Shown here in pieces: positions 1 to 11,500 of a DNA stretch of 64,000 bases. Source of the DNA: Tribonema minus (taxonomy: Eukaryota; Sar; Xanthophyceae; Tribonematales; Tribonemataceae); assembly GCA_017506865.1 (NCBI GenBank), contig JAFCMP010000379.1, forward strand, positions 496,001-560,000, given 5' to 3'. A program made the translations under genes and the position numbers. The notes below the pieces were generated by a model. The model saw only the letters and a list, made by a program, of their open reading frames with translations. It had not been told where the DNA came from and ran no database searches. Position 1 is the stretch's first letter; each line of letters opens with the position of its first letter.

Positions 1-35
1 TACCGCGCAGTCATGTCAAAGGTCATGTGCTTGCT

Positions 36-372
36 GGTGTTTGAGGATAGCGTCAGGTGTTCCGCATCTCCTGCCGCAGGATCGCCGCATGGCGCGGAGG
101 TGCAGCAGCAGCGCTGTCGTGTCAGGACTGCGTGAGGGCGCGATTGTAGCATTGGTGTTGTCTGGAGTCTATCAGGGTTGCACTTGTGTTCAGGTTTAGG
201 GTAAGCATTCTGCATTCCAGCAGTAGGATCGCCACCTGGGGCAGAGGTCATGCATATACTTTAAAGTCGGCCAGTAATGTACTAACCGGTGTTTGAGGTT
301 AAGCTAAGGGGTTCTGCATCTCCGGCAGGATCGCCGCCTGACGCGGAGGTGCAGCGGCACTGCAGCCGCGTC
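36..372. repeat. Imperfect repeat units at the left edge
   Basis: Three related units centre near 61-120, 210-260 and 305-362. Each carries a TCTGCAT or TCCGCAT segment, then a GCAGGATCGCC or close variant, then a CGCGGAGGT-like segment; the first and third are the closest pair. The rest of 1-959 contains no RAD50 exon that I could recognise, although later RAD50 exons must lie in it or beyond the left edge. Confidence 0.55.
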
Positions 373-959
373 GGGAGCACGTGAGGTCGCGCTCATGGAA
401 TGCACTGAGGTCGATCAGAGATTCACTTGTTGCAACGCAGCCAACGAGAACGCCGTGCCTGAGCACGCAACTACAGTAAGGGACGTTTAAGTATCAATGA
501 GCACACGCCGTCAGCATGATTCGATGGTTCAAATCCTGATCCTGTTCGTTTTTGCCCCATTGCATTGCCGGCGCCATGCGCGGCTGGCCTGGTGTGCTGC
601 AGCACCGAGCTGAGACATCGGACACTAGTTCAACAACAATTGGCACTCAGGATTATAGGTATGGACTGGATGGATGAAGTCTTGACTGGGCCGCATGAAT
701 TAACACTGACATGCGCCTTCACATCATCTGTTCGGTGGGTTGAATCCTACTCACATGTGCTCCAAATTGTACATGCGCCCATTCATCACCAATAAGGTGG
801 CAATTTCGGTAAACTATACTCCAGCGGCATACTACGCACGCACACTTCAACTGTGACACTTCAGAAACACCCATGCTGACGCTTACTACGCATGCACACT
901 TCAAGTGTGACACATGCTGACGCTTCAGGACGTCTGTGATTGAACTTCAAGAAGCGCAC

Positions 960-3900
960 CTGCTGCGCTCTGGCCATGTGCTCATCCAGCTCCTCTTGCA
1001 GCTCCTTCATGGCCTCCTCTAGCTGCGCCATCTGCTCCTGCACGTCCGCGCACTTCTGCTCCGTCTGCTGCAGGTCATTCTACAGAGCACCAACAGCAAT
1101 GCAGCGCAACATGATGAGGCAAAGGGGGCGACAGATAGAGTGTGCAGCGGGAGTTGGCGGGAGGTATGGCCTTTGTGTGGCCACCTGAGACTGCACAAAA
1201 AAGGCACTTGACAGGGGCATATGATGCCAGGGATGATGAATGATGCCAGCGGATCGACTTACATGCACGGCCATGTTAAGCTGACCACATTGTGACATTG
1301 ATGCATGCTTTCATATCCATCAGCCCTCCGTGACCGATTGATGAGCCACGAGGCTACACAGGAAAGGTAACAGTGCAACATGCATTCTGGAGCTTGATGC
1401 CTTGGTTGGGAATCAGAATGCAGTTAGCAGAACCTTGGAGTGAAGAGGCAGCAGACAAGCACAGCTCGGGATCTGGTACGTGAAAATGGGTGCTGCTGTA
1501 CAACACAACTTGTACTATAGGCCCTCATGCGTTACAGCACTATGTCTTGTATACAACGCTTTGCAAATCATGGCAGACAGAAGCACCACCGCACGCGAAT
1601 GCCGACATCTTTCAGAGCAAGATCCAATGTCTTGAACCTTTGCTTCTTCAGCCCATATGTCATGGCGCAAGTCGATTCACCAACAGGTCACGTGTCTCGC
1701 AGCATGGCGTCATGATGTGATACGGGCAGTTACACATGCCATGTCAACGCACCCTGTCAAGCGCAGCATCAGACGCAGACACCCTTGAAAGTCAGTCAGA
1801 TGTGATGTCTCATACGGTATGCATCATACCTGAAGGGCATCCGCGGCCTCCGAATGCGCCGTAAGAGCCGCCAGCTCCCCCTTATAGTCCTTGACCTTGT
1901 TGGCCAGCTCCACACGAGTGGCTTTGATCACATCCAAAGCCTGACATTGCAGTGACAACAAATGGCAGCACGTGAGGACGTTGGTGGCAGCGTCATAGCA
2001 ATGAGCGGCTCATTGAGACAGGCAAGCTGTATGTAGTGCTCAGAATGGCCGCCCCCACGTGATTGGATGTGTGGAAGAAATGTTCACAGTGTGCTTCACC
2101 TTGGCGTTTTGTCTGTCCCAATTACCATGCACTGCTCAAACCGTGCAAGCCTTAGGGTTTGTGGTTGGCTTGCTGGCTCTGACATGGTGTCAGCGATGTC
2201 CCAGGTACAGGTGAGACCGCACTTGAGAGGCGATGTGTGTCACTGATGATGATATGACGCATTAGTGCCTTGATGCAGCACACCAAGTCTAAGACGCTGC
2301 TCAACTCTGCAATGCACCATTGGCACAATACGCAACATACGAGGATGCTCCCTTCTGCATGGGGCATGGGAGTGAACTGTGTCCATGTGCAGGGCGCGGC
2401 ATCAAAATATGTCACTTGAACTTTGCCTAGCCTTATTGGTGGGTATTATACACGTGGCTAGGGTCAGGCGGCTGTAAACCTGCATGTCAACTAGCATTTT
2501 GTAAGTTGAAGTGTACTACTCAAAAGAAGAAGTATCACGGGGTTGCTTGAAGTGCCCACCTTTGTGTAGCGCGCAGACTCAAATATGTCATCAAACTTCT
2601 TCTTGAGCACCGCGCCCTCCTGCAGCGGCCAGCTGCTCTCCTCCTGGTGACAGAAGATCACACTCTCCAGGATTGCGCGTGACACCCGCATCAGGGTGGG
2701 AAGCTGAGAAACAGAAAACAGATGCAAACATTGGACTGTGAGTGAGTGGCGCTAATTTCAGCACCTGCTGAGAACTGTATGTAATGATTCTTGAAGTACA
2801 TCTATACGGATGACCTTCGCGCTCGCACAGATCCGCACAGGTATTGCAAACTGGAGGCGACAAATGGTGCCACTGAATTTTTGCTGCATCAAGACAATTG
2901 TCACCGCAACTTACAAAGTACATGACTAAATGGGTTAGGGTTAGGGGTTAGGGTTAGGGTTAGCTCAGCTGTGCCGTACACGTGACGTGCAAGTGGACCT
3001 CTAACACCCATCTGCAAGAGCGCTGCTGTTGTGAACAAGTCAGTCCCAGTCAAGCTGAGTACTGCCCTCTGCAGATTGCAATACTCAGTAGTACAAAATC
3101 GCAGCAAGCAAGTGACCGGCAATGATATGAAGCCATCGAACCTTAACTTGAAGTATGCGTTATATTCGCTCAAGGGGACGCACCTGCTTGTCCAGGTCCG
3201 TGCACTTGACGCCAGTGCTGGAGGTGTTGCCTCCGTCATTGTTGCCATACTTCAACACGCCGTCCAGCGCCTTGAACTGCATGGTGGTCTTCTTCTGCGT
3301 CAGCTGCACGACAGATGTGAAGTGCAGACACACATGGGCGTAATGTGAGTGAGTACGTGAAGGAGAGACGCGCCCTGAAACCAGAGGCTTTGTTCAGATT
3401 TGACTACTGATGCACACACGCAGAGACGGAGTGCACATGGGTAATGTGAGTGAGTGGTCGCCAGAGGAACGCGCCCTAAAAAAATGCTTTAAATTGAATG
3501 GAAGCGAATTAAAAGATCGTCGAGCTGTAGGTGACAAGGAGTGATGAGCCGCAAGTGTCTGCCACCAATCACCGTGGTCGCCGGTGTTGCTGTCATTGGA
3601 ATACTACTAGTAGATTCGCTTTGCGGAGTGGCCTATTGACCATCTGCATCTCAAGTCAGCGTATGAACGACATCGAATAAAACAAACAGGCAATTTGCTC
3701 CAGCGCCATTGAGCCGCCTGCCACACATATTGCCAGTGCACCAGCCACTGATGGACAACAAACATGCAGCGAGCGCACCACAACTGCATGCTTTCACCTT
3801 GTGCATCTCACGTCAACGTATAAACAGTGTCCAACAGAACATACAGGTGACTCGATGCGACAACAACGGGCTGCCTGCCACTCAAACGCCATTGCAGTAT

Positions 3901-6434
3901 ACCAGCCGCTGATGACGTACCTGTAGCGAGCGCACCACGACTATGGGCATGTCCACACCACGCTGCAGCCTGAGCTTGATCTGCGCCTTGACCTCCGTCG
4001 TGTTGCTCATCTTGGGGTCGTGCACGAACGTCTGCCACAAGCACAGACGCGCATAAAGATCATATGCAGAGTTAGCGTCGGGCAATGGGCGGCGGGGCAC
4101 AGAAACAAAGATATCTGGTGCTTGCCCACACGCTCTAGCGACAGAGTGAGGCCAGGCAGACAGCGCAAATGCCTTTGAAGGCATTGGCAGGCCAGGGTGG
4201 CAGGGTCATGAAGCAAGACTATGTTTCTCGCCTTGCTGCCAAGAGCTGCAGCCAGCTGCTGGACATGACCCAACTTCAAGTACAACTAGAATGAACTGGT
4301 GTATGTGTGATGCAGCATGATGGAACGAACCAAAAAGCAGCACACTCCTTCAGCTCTAGCATCAGTGCGTCAAATGAGATTTGTGGCAGACACTGTGCTG
4401 CACCAACTTTCAATAGTAGAGTCAACAGGCACGATGATCATAAACGCACACTGACAAGATGCAAGAGTACAATGGCAAGGTGGCAGCGCTGATGCTTGTT
4501 GAAACTCAGTCACAGCCGCCGCTGCAGGCACGGCTGCCAAGGAGAGTGAAGTGCTATATGCAGTGGCCGAGACTTGCTGTGGCGCGCGTGGCGCGTGCAG
4601 CTGGTGTGGCGGTCGCCGCAGCAGAGGCCAAACGCACATGCGCATGTGCGCAATGCGTCCGAGACTGGGCTACTGGATGCTGCAGCGCGTGCGACCATCG
4701 CGCAGCTGTGAAGAGCAGCCCGCACTCGGGATACATGATTGAACTTCACGCTGGTGTCAGATGCGAGATGCATGAGTGCCTTCACATGAGTTTCAGGGGT
4801 GCGTGCATTGTGACCATAGGTGAAGTTTGGGTTTTCACCTGCCCGTTGCGTGAGTTCGGCGGCAGGATGCCAGTCGTGGCGTAGCGCAGGCACTCAATGA
4901 TGGTGGTCTTGCCGCAGCCATTGGAACCCACGATCATGGTCAGCGGCATGTAGAACTCAATGATCTGGTCTGTATCGGGTCCGAAACTGCACAGGAGCGA
5001 CGCAGCCGGACGGTGCAGCATGCAGCAGCAAGTGAGCTCGGTGGGAAACAAAGACGATTATATGTGCATGTGCAGCGAGCATGATCCATGATGATGCTGT
5101 CTGTGTAAGAGCTAAGCCCGCAATGGCAACGCCACGGGTCAGCCACTGGCAGTGGACAGTTCAACGGAGGGGATGAAATGACAGGTGACGCTCCGGGTGT
5201 GAATGCGCAAGCAGTGTTGGTGGCGCATACATCACTGAGCTCAGAATCCATACACTGTCATTACACGGCCCAGCAGCAAATAAACTATTGGAGAGGTAAA
5301 GTGCTGACTGGCATCATGCCTGACTGCCCCATGCAAACAATGTGGCGGCTGCTTGTCAAGTGGATACTTTGAAGTGAAGTACAGCGCCTTTGTTGACTTG
5401 CCCCCTTCATTAATCATGTTGTCACTACCTTCTCATCGAGGATCGCAAACTGCAAAACAAAGTATGCTGAAGCGGAAAAAAACAAAAAGCGCCTTGATGT
5501 TATGCTGCAGGTGGTCCTGTTGTGCTGCCGTTTCGGACACAGTGCACAGTGCACTTGTGCAGGATTGTTCTACGCTGGACTACAAGCGCCACTGTGCACG
5601 CCAGCCATGGCGACAGCTGTTGTCAAAAAGCACACCACTGCTGCTGCAACAGCTGCTGAGCCACTGAGCTGCAGCGGTCAGCGGCAGCACAGTTTACAAC
5701 CAGCAGCAGGCTCCAACCCTCTGAATTGAAGAGCGTGAGAGACAGGTGGACAGACAGAATGACATTACCCAGATTATTAAGAAGAGACCCTGGTATGTGC
5801 CCTTCGCATTTGATACCCCATACTTGTGACATTTTGCGCTGTGCCTGTGTTACCATGATAAGCCACTTCATCAACTCCCCACTTTACTTGGGTGTGCCAT
5901 CTTCATCAAGCAGTTCTGGCCAACGCTGGTAAATATTTGCTAGCTTGCTTGTTGGTGACGCGCTGTGATGCGACAAAACGTGTACTTTGAAGTAGGTACT
6001 GTGCTGCGTTGCTTGAGCTACAGGGGTGGTGGCTTTCAAGGCAGCTGCTACAAGAGGGAAAACTTGACTTCATGATGTAATATGTCAACCAGCATTGTGT
6101 GCATGTGCTGAGTCCAATGAGTGCAAGGGAAAAAAATTATTGCCATGGACGTAGAAAACAAGGACAAGACAACATACTTTCAAGTACATGATAGTAGACC
6201 TCAGCAGACCTTACTGAATGAGTGCGCTTCATGCCACTTGGCACTATCCCCAAGTATACTAATAGCAAGTGGATCATCACACCTAATGTACGTCTTGAAC
6301 ATGCTAGCATATTATCAAACATGGAGATGGATGCTAAACTTTACCCTCCGCAAGCCCACTTCCACAAGCAACCTTGTATCGACAGCGTCTTGCCTGCGGA
6401 TGCCCCGGATGCTGAGCTTCTTGACGACAGACAT
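960..6434 (-). CDS. RAD50: RAD50 DNA-repair ATPase, N-terminal part (3' end off the window)
   Basis: RAD50 is the SMC-like ATPase of the MRE11-RAD50-NBS1 double-strand-break repair complex in the nucleus. Seven exons read in frame (265 aa) at 6394-6434, 4839-4986, 3921-4031, 3184-3303, 2560-2703, 1830-1940 and 960-1079. The start is the ATG at 6434, giving the family N-terminus [17 protein letters not shown] across intron 1. The Walker A box is GSNGCGKTT, followed by TFVHDPK. Exon 5 carries the diagnostic [16 protein letters not shown] and [16 protein letters not shown] segments. Exons 6-7 are Glu/Gln-rich, the beginning of the coiled coil. Intron 1 (1,407 bp) has a GC donor; every later intron is GT-AG and phase 0. 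Introns hold many TTGAAGT motifs, a telomere-like tract and a 16-bp palindrome (GCACATGCGCATGTGC) near 4633. The gene is divergent from the EttA gene. Identity is secure; the C-terminal exons, zinc hook and Walker B are not in the window. Confidence 0.94.
2932..2963. repeat. Interstitial telomere-like TTAGGG tract
   Basis: About five TTAGGG-type units, one with an extra G, lie inside the RAD50 intron between exons 2560-2703 and 3184-3303. This is the vertebrate/algal-type telomere repeat at an internal position. Confidence 0.85.
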
Positions 6435-7095
6435 GGTAGTAGGTCAGGCGCCTGACAAGCCACAATGTGCCTGCCTTTCCACGGCTCCTTGCTCCAGCGC
6501 CCTGCCTCGTTCCCCAGCTGCTGCTTTCTTCCGCCCAAAGGCGCGCAATCCGTTTCGCCTTCTGTGGGTTGCGGATGCCGAAGGGCATGCCAGCATGACC
6601 AGATTCAGCATCTCTCCGTGACCAGAGCGTCGAAGAAACAGGTGGGTGTGAGAACGTTTGGAGTGTGTAGTCTCGCTCGAGGCATTGCTGGATCGCTCGG
6701 CGAAGATGTAAGATTTTTCAATGCGTGCAGGCTTTGTGGTTCATGAACAACAAATCTTAGTGGCCGTCTGAAAGACAAGCCTACAATTACAAGCAAGCTG
6801 TAAAGGCTGCTGGTGCCTATTGTGCCGTACTCACTGTGGCACGGCATTGATTGATCAGCGGTGCCAAAATCATGTGTCAACTTTGAAGTGTGTCTTGCCG
6901 CAAATGACCACTCACCTAACTGCTGTCAAGCCGGAATGGTCCAGGCTCTTGACCCCGCCACTGTTGCTGAGGCCTCCCTCCTTCAGCAGTCCTGGCTGCA
7001 CTCCTGTGAAGATGTTTCTGGCACTCTCCTCTTCGCGCCAAAAGTATTGAAGTTAGTCTGGGAGGTTGAAGTGTGTAGTGTGTTTGTGCCACAGG
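6435..7095. promoter_or_regulatory. Divergent spacer between RAD50 and the EttA gene
   Basis: This 661-bp region separates the two start codons, RAD50 at 6434 (-) and EttA at 7096 (+), so it must hold both promoters and 5' leaders. I see no TATA box at a convincing position. TTGAAGT motifs occur near 6884, 7047 and 7066. Short ORFs here look like chance. Confidence 0.5.
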
Positions 7096-8521
7096 ATGAG
7101 GGTCAGAGCCGCCGAAGCAGTGGCGCTGCTGGCGGCCACTTGCCTGCCTGCATCGCAAGCATTGCTGCCCCTGACATCCAGCCGGTCACTTCTCGCTACA
7201 GGCTCATGTTCAACCACCAATAGATCATGCGGCGGCTTGTCCATGTACTCAGCGTTCGGCAAGAAGGGAGGCAAGAAGGGCAAAGGGAAAGCTGCCAAGG
7301 GAGGCGAGGGAAAGAAATCAGGCGGCGGTGGAGGCGGCTCGAAGGTCCTTGACACCAGCAGAAAAGACTACATATATCAGGTCAGAGTGGGGCACTTCAC
7401 CTTTTGCAGATCCTTGCGGAAGTCGTGATTGCCACAATGTCTGCTGTGTTTTCTTTGTGAAAGCATCTCAACTTGTCAACTTTGACAATAGATATCGCGT
7501 GAACGTCACTGGTGGTGTGAGCACACGATGCTCGCAGGCTGCTGAAATCTTTGCTCCCCCTTTGCATTGCGTTGTACCTGAAAGTTACTGATGACGCCTT
7601 AGGGCTGGACCCAGTATTGTTACAGCCTCTGTGAACTGCATCACGCGCGCATGCGCTGACAGATGTCCCGGTTGACCAAGAGCTATGGGCGTGGTGATGG
7701 CGCGTCGACGGTGCTCAAGAGCGTGTCTTTGTCATTCTATCCCGGGGCCAAGATTGGCGGTGCGTCTCATCATTACGAATGCGTTTCACGCGCTGCACGT
7801 GATCGAACGTATATGTAACGGAAAATACGCAGTTTCTCGATTAAGGCACGCTGATTGCTCAGCGAATGGGCAGACTGCTGCAAAGTTGGCTACGGCTTGT
7901 CTTGTCTTGTCTCATGACTCGTTTTGTGCAGTCATCATAGTTTTACTGTATGAGAGCACATGATTTTTTACTAGCAACACGTTGTCCAGACATGGTGTCT
8001 GTATGTTCATCAGTGCACCAGTTAGGTGTTGTCCACCAATGTGCAAGAGACTGTGCTTGAATACTCTGTTGCAATTTGCAGCATTCGTAGGTATGCTGCA
8101 CGCTGGTGCCAGTGGTACAAGTGGCGGCCGTTGTGTGCAAGCTGTGATGTGACCAGGTGGAGCGTGGCGTAGGCCTTCAGTTGCTGCTGCTGTTCCCAAG
8201 GCAATTGCGTTGTTGCCAAGTATAGGCAGCACGTGTGCCACATGGATGAGTGCTACAGGGAAGTCCGAGACTGCGCTGCTGCTAACTGGCAATGTCACGC
8301 TCAATCAGCTGCGAAAAATTCTGAACACCTGCTTCGCTTTCGGCCACTCAGCAGCGCCTCTGTGTACTCTTGTGACTCGTGCAGTGCTGGGGAGCAATGG
8401 GTCTGGGAAGAGTACGCTCATGAAGGTCATGGCTGGCGTGGAGAAGGAGTATGAGGGGGAGTCCAGGATGTCTGACTGGGCTTCGGTGAGCATGATGATA
8501 ATGGATGTATTGTTATTTACT

Positions 8522-8561
<40 letters not shown>

Positions 8562-11500
8562 CGCCTTGGTGCGAACATAATGACAGCACACTCCACAGAC
8601 TGCGCAAGGTTAGCGTCTCCCAGGTGTGGAGCCAAATCTCACATTCAAGCGGGCATCGTCCGGGAGCTGCTGGATGCTTGGTGTGAAGCAACCAGTGTGC
8701 GCGGTTCTTGCTATGCTCTGGCCTGTCCAGCCTCGCCATGATGATTGTGCCGGCTCTAAAGGTTGCGTTGAAACAGATGGCTACCTGCACAGTTCTCACT
8801 TACACTGCGCCAGAGCCTCCGTCTGTCGCTCACAGAGCATTTATGCACGTTTTATGTGGTGCAAGCGCTGGGTGTACAGCTGTCGCTACTACTTGACAGC
8901 TTGAACGGGTCGTAAGTAGCTGCATATGGCGCCAATGAATGAACAAGCGATATCGGCCAATAATGGAAGCATGAATTGTGGCTTGAACCATGTGACTTAA
9001 CCACATAGCTGATTCCAAAGTGCGTCGAAGTGCTCATGACTGTTGCCTGTGTGAAGGGAGGTTGTACCAAATAAAGCCTTGGCTATCGTTCTCATAGAAG
9101 TATGAGAATAGATGTGCCACACTGAACGACCAGGTGCAGCTGAAGCATCACCAGTCATATTACACTACTTTGCCTCGGTTCCTGCTAGCTGTTTCTTGTT
9201 TGTCATCACATCTGTTCACTCATGGCCACTTGGTTCAATGACGTTCATATCTATTGCAGGTGGGGTATCTTCCCCAGGAGCCAGTGCTGGACGATGGTCC
9301 CACTGTTGGAGACAACTTGGATGCTGCCGTCGCGGACATCAAGGCGCTGCTGGATGAGTACAACGCTGTCTCTATGGAGGTATGTAGGTATGCTTGGTGG
9401 CCTAGCATTGGTCCATCACAACATGAGACTTACGATATTTGATGGACATTAAGGCGCTCTTGGATGAGTACAACGCTGTCTCCATGGAGGTATGTATGCT
9501 TGGTGGCCTTAGCATTGGTTGACCAACATGTGACACTACAAGAACTTGACGAAGTGACAGCGTTGGAGCAGCTCGTGCAACTTCAGATAATCCGCGCAAA
9601 CTATGCCTGAAATGCAAATGGGGGCGGGGGGCATCGTGCAAATCATGTACACCAGTGCAGAAAATGCCGGATCCAATTGTAGAGCAAAAGGTGCTCAGTC
9701 CAAAACGAAGCCAGACCTATCCTTCATGCATAGCACTTTCCTGCACTCGCAGGTAGCGTTTCTGGTCCTTCTACTCATCTCTCGTCAAACCATTGCCAGC
9801 ATTCACAAACCATTACCAGCAGTCCAATACTCACCGTATTGCTATGTGGTGCCTTTCAAACTTCATCTTCAACTCCAACTTCAGATGAGCGAGCCTGGCG
9901 CGGACATGGAGAAACTGGCGGATAAAATGGACAAGCTGCAGAGCCAAATTGAGGCCAAAAATGGCTGGGAGCTTGACAGGTGACTGAAGTCCAATTGCCC
10001 TCAATGTATGATACCCTGCTGCCCTATAACTGACTGTTTGAATGGACCGCTGTGTGTTTCGGTTGATATGGTAAAGTTCAAAGGTACCATTAAACAATGG
10101 GCATTGGAAGTTGTGTGGTGACCTGGAGTATTTAGTAGCACAGCATGGCACCTGGCGGCTGCGCGGAGCATACATGTACACAGGGCTTACGCATGACAGC
10201 TTGCACAGGGCTTGTGTTCAGTGACGTGCCTGTGTAGAGACTTCATGTTTTGGTGTAAGCCAATGACTTTCCATCATCGGCTTTGTGAGGCTGCAGCGAC
10301 AGCAGCAGCAGCTGCTCCGCAGCAAGGGAGTTTGCCACATGATATTGGACAGTTTGTCGGCACAACAGCAGCAGCAGCAACAGTTGCCGCAGTGATGTCA
10401 GCTGAAATGCGCTGAGCAGTACAGCTTTGCCATGCCAGGAATTACTTTTTGCACGGAAGCTTGCATCGCATGGCGTGCCGTCAGATGAATGGGCAAACAC
10501 CCTTCTGAATGTTACACGCATTAAGGTGTGGTGTGTGTGCTCATTGATCAAAGTTTGGAGGAATGTGAAAGCACCAGGTCGCTTTTTGCTGCCGGTACTT
10601 GCAGTCATAGTTGTTTGACCATTGTATGATGCCAAACAACAGACTTGACACCTTATGCAACAAGTCAGCCGCTGGCCTCTGAAACAGACATGAAACCACT
10701 AATACCGTGTGTTGAATAACTGCAATGCCGTGTTGAAGCAGGCTATGGACATGCTATGCTGTGCTATCTGACTTGGCGGCAGCAGATCTGGCAAAGCTCA
10801 GCAGTGGTAACAAAGCGCCAGATCCGCAACAAGATGTGCAGTCAGGCATGGGTGCCAGCTCGCACCTCACGGCGCACACACACCTGTAATCAGCACCCAA
10901 CCTCAACCAGCACAGACACTCTTTTGTTGGGCTCACTGCCCTCATATCAACTGCCACTCTGCAAACCAACCCTTCAAATCGTGCCTTTGCCTTGACTGTC
11001 ACATTGCCATGGGGCACCAGCCCGCACTTCACGCTGCACACACCTGTAATCAGAACCGAACCTCACGACTCACATAAACTTCACGATGTGTTCACTTCAC
11101 TACCTTCGTATCCACTGCCACTCCGCATACCAACCCTTCGAACCGTGCGTTTGGCTTGGATCTCACGTCGCTGTGCAGGATCGTGGAGCGAGCGATGGAT
11201 GCGCTCCGGTGCCCGCCGGTAGAGGCACAGGTAGCAACGCTCAGCGGGGGTGAGCGCAGGCGCGTGGCGCTGTGCAAGCTGCTGCTCAAGAGCCCCAGCC
11301 TGCTGCTGCTGGATGAGCCGGTGCGTGATGATGCGATTTTCACTCGCGCTTTGCTTGAAACAAGTGCCTCAGAAGTACTGGATGGTGATGGTTGATGGCT
11401 TGCTTCTAGAGAGGGGAGGCTGGCGGGGTGCAGTGTTGCAGCTCTGTGCTGTGCAAACTGCCGTGCATGAGAAGCTCCAGCCGGTTGGTGGTGGACTAGC

